Origin: JBNKHH01 sp050290245
Lineage (GTDB): Bacteria > Pseudomonadota > Alphaproteobacteria > Rhodobacterales > Rhodobacteraceae
Reading direction: 5' to 3'
DNA length: 64,000 nt
NCBI GenBank assembly: GCA_050290245.1
Contig: JBNKHH010000080.1
Span: 25,231-89,230, forward strand
Part shown: positions 16,479 through 25,122 of the stretch, in pieces
How the letters are laid out: the number at the start of each line of letters is the position of its first letter
How positions within the stretch are numbered: position 1 is the stretch's first letter
The notes under the pieces: generated by a model
What the model saw: the letters and a program-made list of their open reading frames with translations, nothing else
What the model was told of the DNA's origin: nothing
Databases searched by the model: none
Made by a program: the position numbers and the translations under genes

Positions 16479-17494
16479 TGGGATCAATCGCTTTGGAAGC
16501 CGTCGAAAAGTGGTTCGGCGATGTCCAGGTCATCAAGGGCATCGACCTTGATATCGCGGATGGAGAGTTCGTCGTCTTCGTGGGTCCGTCAGGATGCGGG
16601 AAATCGACGCTCTTGCGGATGATTGGCGGACTTGAGGAAATCAGCCGGGGACGATTGCTGATTGATGGAGACGACAAGAGTGCCGACCCGCCCTCAAAGC
16701 GAGGCTTGACGATGGTGTTCCAGTCCTATGCGCTTTATCCGCATATGAGCGTACGTGAAAACATGGGGTTTTCGCTGAAGACGGCAGGAGCGCCGAAAGC
16801 TGAGATCGACCAGAAGGTTGACGCGGCTGCAAAGATTCTCAAGCTTGATCCCTATCTCGACCGGCGCCCGAAGGCCTTGAGTGGCGGACAGCGGCAGAGG
16901 GTTGCAATTGGGCGATCAATCGTGCGCGATCCCACGGCATTTCTTTTCGACGAGCCACTGTCCAATCTGGACGCGGCCTTGCGGGTCGAGATGCGGTACG
17001 AGATCGCAAAGTTGCACCAGTCGCTTAAACGCACGATGATCTATGTCACCCATGACCAGGTCGAAGCGATGACACTGGCCGACCGGATCGTGGTTCTGGA
17101 ATTCGGCACGATTGCTCAGGTCGGCACGCCGCGAGAGTTGTATGAAAAGCCTGCCAATCTGTTCGTGGCCGAGTTTATCGGTTCGCCCAAGATGAACATT
17201 CTGGATTGCGCCGCGGATGACCTGCGGCTGACGCCGGCCAATGGTGCAGTCAAGGTTGGCATTCGGCCCGAACACATGCTTGTTGGCGCAACCGGTGAAG
17301 GCATTCTGGATGGCACCGTCGATGTGCTCGAGTACCTGGGCGCGGACACCTATCTGATTGTCGACTGCGGCGCTGCGGGCCGGGTGACGCTGCGAACCGA
17401 TGGCGATACCGACATTCGGGAAGGTCAGCGCATCGGGCTGATCGCGCCCGAGGAACGACTGCATTATTTCGACGAGAAAGGCTCTGCCGTCTGA
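16478..17494 (+). CDS. Sugar ABC transporter ATP-binding protein (MalK/UgpC family, AglK-like)
   Basis: ATPase of the sugar importer, 338 residues. Walker A VGPSGCGKSTLLRM, Q-loop VFQSYALYPHM, signature LSGGQRQRVAIGR and Walker B FLFDEPLSNLD are all intact, followed by a C-terminal TOBE-type regulatory domain (from about residue 235). Its start shares one base with the hydrolase stop. It closes the operon LacI-binding protein-permease-permease-hydrolase-ATPase. Confidence 0.95.
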   Translation: MGSIALEAVEKWFGDVQVIKGIDLDIADGEFVVFVGPSGCGKSTLLRMIGGLEEISRGRLLIDGDDKSADPPSKRGLTMVFQSYALYPHMSVRENMGFSLKTAGAPKAEIDQKVDAAAKILKLDPYLDRRPKALSGGQRQRVAIGRSIVRDPTAFLFDEPLSNLDAALRVEMRYEIAKLHQSLKRTMIYVTHDQVEAMTLADRIVVLEFGTIAQVGTPRELYEKPANLFVAEFIGSPKMNILDCAADDLRLTPANGAVKVGIRPEHMLVGATGEGILDGTVDVLEYLGADTYLIVDCGAAGRVTLRTDGDTDIREGQRIGLIAPEERLHYFDEKGSAV

Positions 17495-17524
17495 TGTCTT
17501 GAGCGGGTTCTGTGGAATGCCAGT

Positions 17525-18061
17525 CTAGCTGGTATCAAGCCGATATTTTCGAAAGGTGGCTCCATCGCACTCAACGTCGAAAAGATATCGGGCACCGAGC
17601 CGAGCGAGAGCCCCAAGGTTTTGGCGCGAAGGCGGCAAAAGAAAAGTAACGTAGGGAATGCGCGGATCCGCTTTTGCCCGGGCGAGCGCCTTGCGCGTTA
17701 TGGGACCTCCGAGACCGAAAGCCTCGGTCGTTAGGACCAGGCCAAAATCCCATTCATTCCCCTCTTTTTGAAATCCACCCCACCCGACATAGGTTCCGTT
17801 GTTGAAGATCGCACAATGGCCCAAACCATCCTGTCTCCAGCGCTGCTCTTTTGCTTCGACGAAAGAAGCTGCGTCCCGGACGGTCCAAGAGCCTTTCAAC
17901 AGCGGCATGTGCACGGCCATTCGCGCGTCGGACATGTGGGACGCCAGCGTCTCCAGCGGGACTGTGGTCAAACGTTGGAAGGTGATGCCGGTCCAGCGTG
18001 ACGCTTGGTTTTCGTTTTCGAGCAGGTCGGGTTTTTGGTCGTGTGACATCGGCGTTTTCAT
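17525..18061 (-). CDS. GNAT-family N-acetyltransferase
   Basis: Protein of 178 residues of the RimJ-type GNAT fold: the N-terminal LTTVPLETLASHMSDARMAV and the middle CAIFNNGTYVGWGGFQKEGNEW, followed by a motif LGGPITRKALARAKADPRIP for the CoA pyrophosphate. It converges tail-to-tail with the sugar importer operon, only 30 bases apart. The substrate, a protein N-terminus or a small amine, cannot be told. Confidence 0.8.
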   Translation of the reverse strand: MKTPMSHDQKPDLLENENQASRWTGITFQRLTTVPLETLASHMSDARMAVHMPLLKGSWTVRDAASFVEAKEQRWRQDGLGHCAIFNNGTYVGWGGFQKEGNEWDFGLVLTTEAFGLGGPITRKALARAKADPRIPYVTFLLPPSRQNLGALARLGARYLFDVECDGATFRKYRLDTS

Positions 18062-18204
18062 TTACCGTTGGCCGTTTCCCATGGGTATGAATGCCGCCGG
18101 AGTGGCACGGTACCTCAGGTTGATGAATGTCCTGGCGTGCGGAATTTATGTCCGATCGTCCAAAGCAGTGGACTTGCCGAGATTTAGGACGCAACAGTAG
18201 GCTC

Positions 18205-19158
18205 ATGTTGGATTTGCTCAGCGACATACTTACGCGGCTTTCTCTCGAAGGGACGCTATACTTTAGAACCAGCTTCACCGAACCATGGGGTGTTCGTGTC
18301 CCTGCTTTTCCGGGGGTCACGCGTTTCCATTATGCGCATCGGGGGGACGCCGTGATCCGTGTTGGCCGGGATGGCGAGCCCATAGCCCTGGCCCAGGGAG
18401 ATCTTGTGATGGTTCCCCATGGGGCAGCGCATATACTTTCCTGTCGCCATACCGGGCCGGACGACGTCCTGCCATTGGATGACGTGCTCACGCGTTCGGG
18501 GTTCCCCGGATATGGAACACTTGTCTGGGGAGGAGAGGAATCCCCGCGGGATACACAGTTGATTTGCGGGCATTTCGCGCTGTCACCCGGGTCTCAGCAC
18601 ATCCTTCTCGATCGCCTTCCGGACCTTATTCATCTCCGCGGCTATGGGGATGACTTGGGGCCATGGCTGGATGCGACGCTGCGCGTGATTGGGGCAGAGG
18701 CGGGTGGTGCGCGCTTGGGGGGCGACCTGATCGCATTGAAAATGTCAGAGGCAATCTTCGCACAGGCCATTCGCGCACATATCGAACAGTCGGTTTCCGA
18801 AAAGGACGGAATTGCCGGTTTTGCCGATCCGCAACTTGGCCGAGCGCTGACGGCGTTTCACAGACGTCCGGCCTCAGAGTGGTCGGTTGAAAGTCTTGCG
18901 CGTGAAGCAGGTTTGTCGCGAACCGGGTTTGCGGAAAGGTTTTCATCCAAACTTGGTGTCACTCCGATGGCGTACGTAACGTCTTGGCGCATGCAGATTG
19001 CGCGCGAGGCGCTAGCGCAACGTGGGTCTTCGGTGGCGGAGGCCGCCGCCATTTCCGGTTATGCATCCGAATCGTCATTCAGCCGGGTATTCAAAAAGGA
19101 GATTGGCGTGCCGCCGGCTGCGTTCAGGTTGGCAGGACGTCGACCGAGTCACGTGTAG
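18205..19158 (+). CDS. AraC-family transcriptional regulator with N-terminal cupin
   Basis: DNA-binding regulator, 317 residues from the ATG at 18205; the frame is open 26 codons earlier but homology starts at MLDLLSDILTRLSLEGTLYF. The N-terminal half is a cupin sensor (YAHRGDAVIRVGRDG, GDLVMVPHGAAHIL) of the Cupin_6 type; the C-terminal 100 residues hold two helix-turn-helix units (WSVESLAREAGLSRTGFAER and VAEAAAISGYASESSFSRVF). It may control the small membrane protein that follows, but no ligand can be inferred. Confidence 0.9.
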   Translation: MLDLLSDILTRLSLEGTLYFRTSFTEPWGVRVPAFPGVTRFHYAHRGDAVIRVGRDGEPIALAQGDLVMVPHGAAHILSCRHTGPDDVLPLDDVLTRSGFPGYGTLVWGGEESPRDTQLICGHFALSPGSQHILLDRLPDLIHLRGYGDDLGPWLDATLRVIGAEAGGARLGGDLIALKMSEAIFAQAIRAHIEQSVSEKDGIAGFADPQLGRALTAFHRRPASEWSVESLAREAGLSRTGFAERFSSKLGVTPMAYVTSWRMQIAREALAQRGSSVAEAAAISGYASESSFSRVFKKEIGVPPAAFRLAGRRPSHV

Positions 19159-19177
19159 TCAAAAGAGACTATTTTTT
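19156..19177 (+). terminator. Short Rho-independent terminator after the AraC gene
   Basis: TAGTC pairs with GACTA around a six-base loop and is followed directly by six T. The stem starts in the stop codon itself. The stem is only 5 bp, so efficiency is uncertain. The next 115 bases are AT-rich and probably hold the promoter of the following gene. Confidence 0.45.
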
Positions 19178-19293
19178 GGGACGATCTGATATGTTTTTCG
19201 GATTTACTAACATTAATCGTTCTAATTTTGCATGTTAAATGGGCCTTAGGCGCTTTGGCGTCAGCACAAGAAACATGAAAAGGAACAAATACG

Positions 19294-19656
19294 ATGCGTT
19301 TCGTCACGAAAACCATACACGCCTGGCTTGATTATCCCGTCGCGCTTGCTCTGATTGCACTTCCCTTCCTGTTGGAACTTGGTGCTTCGCATCCCCTGGC
19401 TGCTGTCATCTCACCCGTCGTCGGACTCACGGCATTCGTTTTGACGGTGTTTACAGATCATCACCTCGGCGTCTTCCCGGTCTTGCCGTACCGTGTGCAT
19501 CTCGCGGTGGACCTGGCTGTCGGGCTGATGTTTCTGGCCCTGCCATTTGCTCTGGGTTTCACGGGTCTGGACGCTGCGTTTTATGTGCTGAACGGTGCGG
19601 CGGTCGTAGTGGTCATCGCGTTGTCAGCACCTGGCGAAAGTCTTGCAGCGGTTTAA
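19294..19656 (+). CDS. Small four-helix membrane protein (SPW-repeat-like)
   Basis: 120 residues with four hydrophobic helices arranged as two similar halves; HAWLDYPVALALIALPFLLE and PYRVHLAVDLAVGLMFLALP look like tandem copies of one motif. This resembles SPW-repeat membrane proteins, whose function is unknown. GAAAAGGAA-like purines precede the ATG. It converges with frcR. Confidence 0.7.
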   Translation: MRFVTKTIHAWLDYPVALALIALPFLLELGASHPLAAVISPVVGLTAFVLTVFTDHHLGVFPVLPYRVHLAVDLAVGLMFLALPFALGFTGLDAAFYVLNGAAVVVVIALSAPGESLAAV

Positions 19657-19677
19657 CGCAGGCTATTGCACGGACCC

Positions 19678-20856
19678 TTATGTCATAAAATACCTGGCGT
19701 GGATGGGAAGCAGTGCCGCTCCCAGTGAGCGTGCACGTCGTCCCACCTGCGCCTGTTCTATGGCGGGTTTTTCAATGCCTGTGATGTCGAGGTGTCCATA
19801 GGCATTCCGCGTGCTCTCTGTAAGGGATTCGCGAACCGTTGCGGGAAAAGCGCCGTCTATCAGTATGGCTTCCACCTCGACGATAGAGGCGACGGCGGCG
19901 CAGGCCACGGCCAGGTTTTGGCTGGTTGTATTGATCCAGTCTTCCAGCACCTCAGCGAATTCGCTCCAATCCTCGCTTGAATCCCGCAGGCATGCATAGT
20001 CGAGTCCTGCCGTTTTCAGGTCGCGTTCCAAGACGTGGAGGGAGGCGACGTCCAACAGTTGGATGGTTTTGCCTTTGCCGTCTGGGACGGGCAGTGGGCC
20101 GAACGCACCGGCATTTCGGGTCCTGCCAGATATGACCTTTCCATCGAGAACCAGTCCCCCGCCGACAAAGTTTCCGACAAAGATGTAGGCGAAATCCCGA
20201 TACTCTTGCCCGCGTCCCAAAAGCTGTTCGGCAATGCACGCAGAGGTCGCATCGTTTTCGACCACAACGTCCAGCCCGGTAATCCCGGAAACCTCTTTTT
20301 CGAGGTCAATGTCTTGCCATTTCTGCATGGCGCCCTCGGGAGCATTGACGAATTCAAGCCAGTCCCAAATTCGATTGGGACGAGAAACCCCGATACCTGC
20401 AATACGTGTGGCGTCGATTGCATGTCGCTTCAGCAGGTTTGGCAGCTTGGACCGAAGGAAGCCAAAGACATCTTCCGTGGACGGGTAGGCATAGGATATG
20501 GTCTTGGTGTCAATCTGCTGCCCAAGAAAATCTACAATGACCAATTCCAGCACACGGCGGCCGATGTTCAGCCCCACGGCGTAACTGCCCGCCGGATTCA
20601 ACCTCATTGGCACCGAGGGCTTCCCGACACGTCCCTTTACCGCGTCGCCGCGCAATAGCAGGTTGTCCGCTTCCAGTGCGCGGATGATGTTCGAAACCGT
20701 TTGTGCCGATAGCCCGGAACGTCGCGCGATTTCAGCACTCGAAATCGCACCGTGCCTGCGGATGTAAGAAAGAACAGTCCGCGCATTCTGGTCGCGCAGA
20801 CCGGACTGGTTTGCGCCTGAATTTGCGAGTTGATCATCCATCGTAAGTGACGTCAT
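19678..20856 (-). CDS. frcR: ROK-family repressor of the fructose operon
   Basis: 392 residues: winged helix-turn-helix (VLSYIRRHGAISSAEIARRS, then GLSAQTVSNIIRALEADNLL) followed by a ROK sugar-kinase-like effector domain (AVGLNIGRRVLELVIVDFLG, NDATSACIAEQLLG). The ROK zinc-binding cysteine motif is not evident, as in many FrcR/XylR-type members. The start at 20856 has AGGAGA six bases upstream; an in-frame start 20 codons earlier would overlap the promoter. It is divergent from frcBCAK, the same order as the fructose locus of Sinorhizobium, and should repress that operon in the absence of fructose. Confidence 0.85.
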   Translation of the reverse strand: MTSLTMDDQLANSGANQSGLRDQNARTVLSYIRRHGAISSAEIARRSGLSAQTVSNIIRALEADNLLLRGDAVKGRVGKPSVPMRLNPAGSYAVGLNIGRRVLELVIVDFLGQQIDTKTISYAYPSTEDVFGFLRSKLPNLLKRHAIDATRIAGIGVSRPNRIWDWLEFVNAPEGAMQKWQDIDLEKEVSGITGLDVVVENDATSACIAEQLLGRGQEYRDFAYIFVGNFVGGGLVLDGKVISGRTRNAGAFGPLPVPDGKGKTIQLLDVASLHVLERDLKTAGLDYACLRDSSEDWSEFAEVLEDWINTTSQNLAVACAAVASIVEVEAILIDGAFPATVRESLTESTRNAYGHLDITGIEKPAIEQAQVGRRARSLGAALLPIHARYFMT

Positions 20857-20903
20857 TGGCGTCTCCTGTGGTGGCAGCATGCTTTGGCTGAGGTATACTG
20901 TCA

Positions 20904-20913
20904 ATTTATAAAT
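20904..20913. promoter_or_regulatory. AT-rich palindrome, candidate FrcR operator
   Basis: ATTTATAAAT is a perfect palindrome, followed by a run of TTTATTTATTTATT. It lies between the divergent frcR and frcB starts. ROK repressors commonly bind AT-rich repeats of this kind. A TTGACA on the minus strand at 20899-20904 may be part of the frcR promoter. Confidence 0.45.
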
Positions 20914-20929
20914 CACTTTTATTTATTTA

Positions 20930-20959
20930 TTGACGACCAGTCAGAATCGTCGGTATATG
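20930..20959 (+). promoter_or_regulatory. Candidate sigma-70 promoter of frcB
   Basis: TTGACG (20930-20935) and TATATG (20954-20959) are separated by 18 bases, with the frcB ribosome-binding site GGAGGAAA about 40 bases further on. It overlaps the edge of the AT-rich putative operator, suiting repression by FrcR. Confidence 0.5.
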
Positions 20960-21005
20960 CATGTCAGCGACCGGCCGTTTGTCGGTCAGCATTTGGGAGG
21001 AAACC

Positions 21006-22025
21006 ATGAGAAAACTGCTAGTTGGCACCGTGCTTGCCAGTGTTGCGGCCGCAGGAACGGCGATGGCCGGCGGTCATTCGACCTCGGTCTGCCTGATTAC
21101 GAAAACCGATACCAACCCGTTCTTCGTCAAGATGAAGGAAGGCGCGTCCGCCAAGGCTGAAGAGCTTGGCATGACCCTGAAGGCCTATGCAGGCAAGGTC
21201 GATGGCGACAACGAAACCCAGGTTCAGGCGATCGAAACCTGCATCGCAGATGGCGCGAAGGGCATCCTTCTGACGGCGTCTGACACCGCAGCCATCGTGC
21301 CGTCGGTTCAGCAGGCGCGCGACGCCGGGTTGGTTGTCATCGCTCTCGATACGCCGCTCGAGCCCATCGACGCCGCCGACGCCACCTTTGCCACCGACAA
21401 CTTCCTGGCTGGTGAACTGATCGGCAAATGGGCTGCGGCCAAGCTGGGCGACGATGCTGCGAACGCAAAGATCGGCATGCTCGACCTCGCGATCAGCCAG
21501 CCGACCGTTGGCGTGCTGCGCGATCAGGGCTTCCTGACCGGTTTTGGCATCGACGTCAAAGACCCCAGCAAATGGGGTGACGAAGACGACGCACGTATCG
21601 TCGGCAATGATGTGACGGCCGGCAACGAAGAGGGTGGCCGCAAGGCGATGGAAAACCTTCTTGCGAAAGATTCGTCCATCAACGTCGTTTACACGATCAA
21701 CGAACCGGCCGCTGCTGGTGCCTATGAGGCGCTAAAGGCCATCGGTCGCGAGAACGACGTTCTGATCGTTTCGGTCGATGGTGGCTGCCCCGGCGTCCAG
21801 AACATTGCGGACGGCGTGATCGGCGCTACCTCGCAGCAATACCCGCTGTTGATGGCCGCCCTCGGCGTTGAAGCCGTCAAGAAATGGGCCGACGAGGGCG
21901 TCAAGCCTGAGCCCACCCCTGGCAAAGACTTTTTCGACACCGGTGTTTCCCTGGTGACCGACCAGCCAGCGGAAGGCGTTGAGTCGATTTCGGTCAAAGA
22001 GGGCATGGACCTCTGCTGGGGCTGA
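21006..22025 (+). CDS. frcB: Fructose ABC transporter periplasmic binding protein
   Basis: 339-residue ribose/fructose-type binding protein with a signal peptide (KLLVGTVLASVAAAGTAMAG) and a mature start STSVCLITKTDTNPFFVKMK. Internal motifs DGAKGILLTASDTAAIVPSV and VDGGCPGVQNIADGVIGATS are those of FrcB. ATG chosen because GGAGGAAACC stands immediately upstream; an in-frame ATG 15 codons earlier has no such site. First gene of frcBCAK; a strong hairpin separates it from the permease. Confidence 0.92.
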   Translation: MRKLLVGTVLASVAAAGTAMAGGHSTSVCLITKTDTNPFFVKMKEGASAKAEELGMTLKAYAGKVDGDNETQVQAIETCIADGAKGILLTASDTAAIVPSVQQARDAGLVVIALDTPLEPIDAADATFATDNFLAGELIGKWAAAKLGDDAANAKIGMLDLAISQPTVGVLRDQGFLTGFGIDVKDPSKWGDEDDARIVGNDVTAGNEEGGRKAMENLLAKDSSINVVYTINEPAAAGAYEALKAIGRENDVLIVSVDGGCPGVQNIADGVIGATSQQYPLLMAALGVEAVKKWADEGVKPEPTPGKDFFDTGVSLVTDQPAEGVESISVKEGMDLCWG

Positions 22026-22046
22026 TCAAAGCCCACTAAATCAGGC

Positions 22047-22068
22047 GAAGGGGCGTTTGCGCCCCTTC
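22047..22068 (+). terminator. Intercistronic hairpin between frcB and frcC
   Basis: GAAGGGGCG pairs perfectly with CGCCCCTTC around a TTTG loop, 22 bases after the frcB stop, followed by TTCATGG. It probably attenuates or protects the transcript so that FrcB exceeds the membrane components. Confidence 0.6.
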
Positions 22069-22130
22069 TTCATGGACTGAGACCAACGGTTCGGTCTACG
22101 GTATTCACGAACAATCCTGGGGGAGGACCC

Positions 22131-23270
22131 ATGACAGAGACCGCCTCGAAGGGGCAGGACTTCGAGTCCTCGCTTTCAGATGCCAGCACAACCGTAGCAG
22201 AGTTCGACGCCCACGGACGGGGCTTCCTGAACCGACTACAGCACATTCTTCACGCACATCCATCTATCGTCCCGTTGATCGTGCTTGTTATGTCCGTGAT
22301 TGGACTGGGGATATGGATCGATTGGGAGCCCATTCAGGTCTCTTTAGGCTTCGCGCGGCTCGAAGATGTATCGAACGGGTCATTCAAATTCTTCAATCCC
22401 TTTACGCTGACGCTGATCCTTCAACAGGTCCAGATCGTCGGTGTCCTTGCCCTTGCACAAACGCTGATCATCCTTACGGCAGGCATCGACCTGAGCGTCG
22501 GGGCCATCGCGGTGCTGTGTACGGTCATCATGGGGAAGTTCACTTTCGACTATGGCTTGCCGCCGTCCCTTTCGATCGTTTTGGGACTGGGATTCGGCGC
22601 CGGGATCGGTGCGGTTTCTGGTTGGCTGGTGAGCCGCGTCAAGCTGCCGCCCTTCATCGTCACTCTTGGCATGTGGCAAATCGTTTTGGCGGCGAACTAT
22701 CTTTATTCCGCCAATGAAACCATTCGGAGCCAGGACATCGAAGCTGAGGCCCCTATGCTGCAGTTCCTGGGTACAAAGTTCCAGTTCGGGGGGGCAACCA
22801 TCACACTCGGGGTTGTCTCGATGTTGTTGATTGCCTTCGCACTTGCTTATGCCTTGCGGTCCACACCCTGGGGGCGTCACGTATATGCAACCGGGGATGA
22901 CCCCGAGGCGGCGGAGCTTGCTGGCGTCAGTGTTCATCGCACCTTGATGTCGGTCTACATGCTTGCCGGTCTTATCTGCGCCTTTACAGCTTGGGTCATG
23001 ATCGGTCGCTTCGGTTCGGTTTCTCCGTCGGCATCGACAGGCGTTCTTGGCAATATCCAGGCGATCACTGCGGTTGTGATCGGTGGTATCTCGCTGTTCG
23101 GCGGGCGCGGTTCGATCCTGGGTGCGTTGTTCGGAGCACTTATTGTTGGGGTGTTTGAGCTGGGCCTGAGAATGGCGGGCGCGGACGCGCAATGGACGTA
23201 TCTGCTGATCGGCGTGCTTATCATCGTTGCCGTGACCGTGGACCAATGGATCAGGAAGGTGACGGTATGA
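22131..23270 (+). CDS. frcC: Fructose ABC transporter permease
   Basis: RbsC-type inner-membrane permease, 379 residues, with a hydrophilic N-terminal tail of about 45 residues and eight to ten helices. Family motifs are TAGIDLSVGAIAVLCTVIMG and AVVIGGISLFGGRGSILGAL, the latter typical for sugar permeases of this class. GGGGGAGGA precedes the ATG. It overlaps frcA by four bases. Confidence 0.92.
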   Translation: MTETASKGQDFESSLSDASTTVAEFDAHGRGFLNRLQHILHAHPSIVPLIVLVMSVIGLGIWIDWEPIQVSLGFARLEDVSNGSFKFFNPFTLTLILQQVQIVGVLALAQTLIILTAGIDLSVGAIAVLCTVIMGKFTFDYGLPPSLSIVLGLGFGAGIGAVSGWLVSRVKLPPFIVTLGMWQIVLAANYLYSANETIRSQDIEAEAPMLQFLGTKFQFGGATITLGVVSMLLIAFALAYALRSTPWGRHVYATGDDPEAAELAGVSVHRTLMSVYMLAGLICAFTAWVMIGRFGSVSPSASTGVLGNIQAITAVVIGGISLFGGRGSILGALFGALIVGVFELGLRMAGADAQWTYLLIGVLIIVAVTVDQWIRKVTV

Positions 23271-24037
23271 CTGAGCCAATTCTAACCGCCCGTGGACTGA
23301 CAAAGCGCTATGGTCGTGTGACGGCATTGGATCGCTGCGACTTCGATTTGATGCCTGGCGAAATCCTGGCCGTCATCGGTGACAACGGAGCGGGCAAATC
23401 CACGCTGATCAAGGCCATCTCGGGCGCCGTGATACCCGACGAGGGCGAGGTGCGGCTTGATGGAAATCGGGTCGATTTTCAATCGCCCATAGAGGCGCGC
23501 GAGGCAGGGATCGAGACGGTCTATCAGACCCTTGCCATGTCGCCGGCGCTTTCGATTGCGGACAACATGTTCATGGGGCGCGAATTGAAAAAGCCGGGCC
23601 TGATGGGCAAGCTGTTCCATCAGTTGGATCGTCCAAAGATGGAGAAGATTGCACGTGACAAGCTGAGTGAGCTGGGGTTGATGACCATCCAGAACATCAA
23701 TCAGGCGGTGGAGACGCTTTCTGGCGGTCAGCGCCAGGGCGTTGCTGTTGCGAGGGCCGCGACATTCGGCTCGAAAGTGATTATCCTGGACGAGCCGACT
23801 GCCGCGCTTGGGGTAAAAGAGTCACGGCGTGTTCTTGAATTGATCCTGGACGTCAGGTCGCGTGGCATACCGATCATACTCATCAGCCACAATATGCCCC
23901 ATGTCTTCGAAGTCGCGGACAGGATCCATATCCATCGCCTGGGTCGCAGATTGTGCGTCATCGATCCCAAAAATCATTCGATGTCCGATGCCGTCGCCTA
24001 TATGACGGGCGCAAAGGAACCAGCAGAGGCGGCATAG
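23267..24037 (+). CDS. frcA: Fructose ABC transporter ATP-binding protein
   Basis: 256 residues, a single ABC domain, half the length of RbsA-type double-domain proteins, as in FrcA. Walker A GDNGAGKSTLIKA, signature LSGGQRQGVAVARAA and Walker B VIILDEPTAALG are intact. ATG selected at the ATGA overlap with frcC. Works with FrcC as a homodimer to import fructose, possibly also mannose or ribose as described for the rhizobial system. Confidence 0.92.
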   Translation: MTEPILTARGLTKRYGRVTALDRCDFDLMPGEILAVIGDNGAGKSTLIKAISGAVIPDEGEVRLDGNRVDFQSPIEAREAGIETVYQTLAMSPALSIADNMFMGRELKKPGLMGKLFHQLDRPKMEKIARDKLSELGLMTIQNINQAVETLSGGQRQGVAVARAATFGSKVIILDEPTAALGVKESRRVLELILDVRSRGIPIILISHNMPHVFEVADRIHIHRLGRRLCVIDPKNHSMSDAVAYMTGAKEPAEAA

Positions 24038-24040
24038 GTC

Positions 24041-24673
24041 GTGAACTCAGGTTCCGTGCTAGATGAAATGACTTCTCGTGTCGCGGAGTTCGTCCTCGGC
24101 GTGCCGAAAAGCGGACGTCGGAGGATCGTGGCGATTGCGGGGGCGCCCGGGTCGGGAAAGTCGACACTGAGCAAACGCGTCGCCGAAACACTGGGCCGGT
24201 CCGGCAGCACGGCCTGTGTCTTGCCGATGGATGGTTTTCACCTCGACAACCGCATTTTGGACGATCGTAATCTCAGGTCTCGAAAAGGTGCGCCGCAGAC
24301 GTTTGATCTGGGGGGGCTCAAAAGCATCTTGGAACGCCTGTCCATTGAAGACGAGGTCATTGCCCCCAGTTTCGATCGCTCCATAGACATGGTCATTGGC
24401 TCGTCTATTGTGATCGGACCGGACGTCGAAACCGTGCTGGTCGAGGGAAACTACCTCCTGTTGGACCGACCCGGCTGGCGGGACCTGATCGATCTGTGGG
24501 ATGCGACCGTATTGCTGAAGGTCAATCGCGATGAACTGCGTGATCGCCTGATCCAGCGATGGTTGGACGAAGGATTTGGGAGCGAAATGGCAATGGCCAA
24601 GACCATGGAAAACGATCTTCCAAATGCGGACCTCGTCTATTCAAACGCCCTGCCTGCCGATCTTGTTCTTTAA
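24041..24673 (+). CDS. frcK: FrcK-like P-loop kinase
   Basis: 210 residues from a GTG start, three bases after frcA. The P-loop is AGAPGSGKSTLSKR near residue 34, followed by LPMDGFHLDNRILDDRNL and KGAPQTFDLGGL, the pattern of the pantothenate-kinase/uridine-kinase-like family to which FrcK belongs. Its place as last gene of frcBCAK fits a kinase for the imported sugar or a related compound; its true substrate has not been settled by sequence. Confidence 0.88.
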   Translation: MNSGSVLDEMTSRVAEFVLGVPKSGRRRIVAIAGAPGSGKSTLSKRVAETLGRSGSTACVLPMDGFHLDNRILDDRNLRSRKGAPQTFDLGGLKSILERLSIEDEVIAPSFDRSIDMVIGSSIVIGPDVETVLVEGNYLLLDRPGWRDLIDLWDATVLLKVNRDELRDRLIQRWLDEGFGSEMAMAKTMENDLPNADLVYSNALPADLVL

Positions 24674-25044
24674 AGAGCGATGCGCTGATCTTAGAGCCCG
24701 ACGACAATTGCCGGCGCGAATGGTTCGGCGGATGCGGACACCGCGATTTGAACCGGTCGACCCCCGATGCGACCTGAGTGACCCAGGATGAGGATAGGCT
24801 CCTTCTCTTGCACAACGCGAATTCTTTCCTCGGAAACGCGGCAGCGCTGAAGCTGAGGGCCAGAAGCGTCCTGTTCTTCATTTTTGACCATCTTGGCGGT
24901 GTTGCGCCTGATTTGACACGTCGATGTTCGGGTCGAACGTCTCTGGTCGCCGACAAGTTCTGAGGTGGCTGTCGGACCGGACCCGCTCAGATGGGCCTCA
25001 CAGATCTGATCTAGAGGCAATGGCTGCTTGATGCGGGCTGTTAA
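24674..25044. other. Intergenic stretch without a recognised gene
   Basis: The gap between frcK and the TRAP operon contains no reading frame that I recognise. A minus-strand frame at 24691-25020 (109 codons) is open but has an improbable composition rich in Arg, Ser and Gln and no family motif. It could be decayed sequence. A T-arm-like string near 24745 does not fold into a tRNA. Confidence 0.5.
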
Positions 25045-25056
25045 CTAATATATTAG
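25045..25056. promoter_or_regulatory. Perfect AT-rich palindrome upstream of the TRAP operon
   Basis: CTAATATATTAG is a 12-bp perfect palindrome in an otherwise GC-rich region, 66 bases before the TRAP binding-protein start. It is a good operator candidate. It shares only the short TTAGAT string with the motif at 29363, so I do not equate the two. Confidence 0.45.
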
Positions 25057-25122
25057 ATGGAGCAGTTGCTCGGGCGATGGTCTTGGACTCGGCGGCTAAA
25101 TGCCTGACTTTGGGAGGAAATT

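Noticed and set aside
24735..24765. A tRNA T-arm-like string (GATTTGAACC) on the complementary strand
   Set aside because: The flanking bases do not pair to form the T stem, and no anticodon arm or acceptor stem can be found around it.
24691..25020. A 109-codon minus-strand frame in the gap between frcK and the TRAP operon
   Set aside because: No family motif and no convincing ribosome-binding site; composition is unlike neighbouring genes. Kept only as part of the intergenic description.
25045..25056. Equating the palindrome CTAATATATTAG with the IclR-type TTTAGATATAAA motif
   Set aside because: They share only the TTAGAT string, which is too short to support the same regulator.
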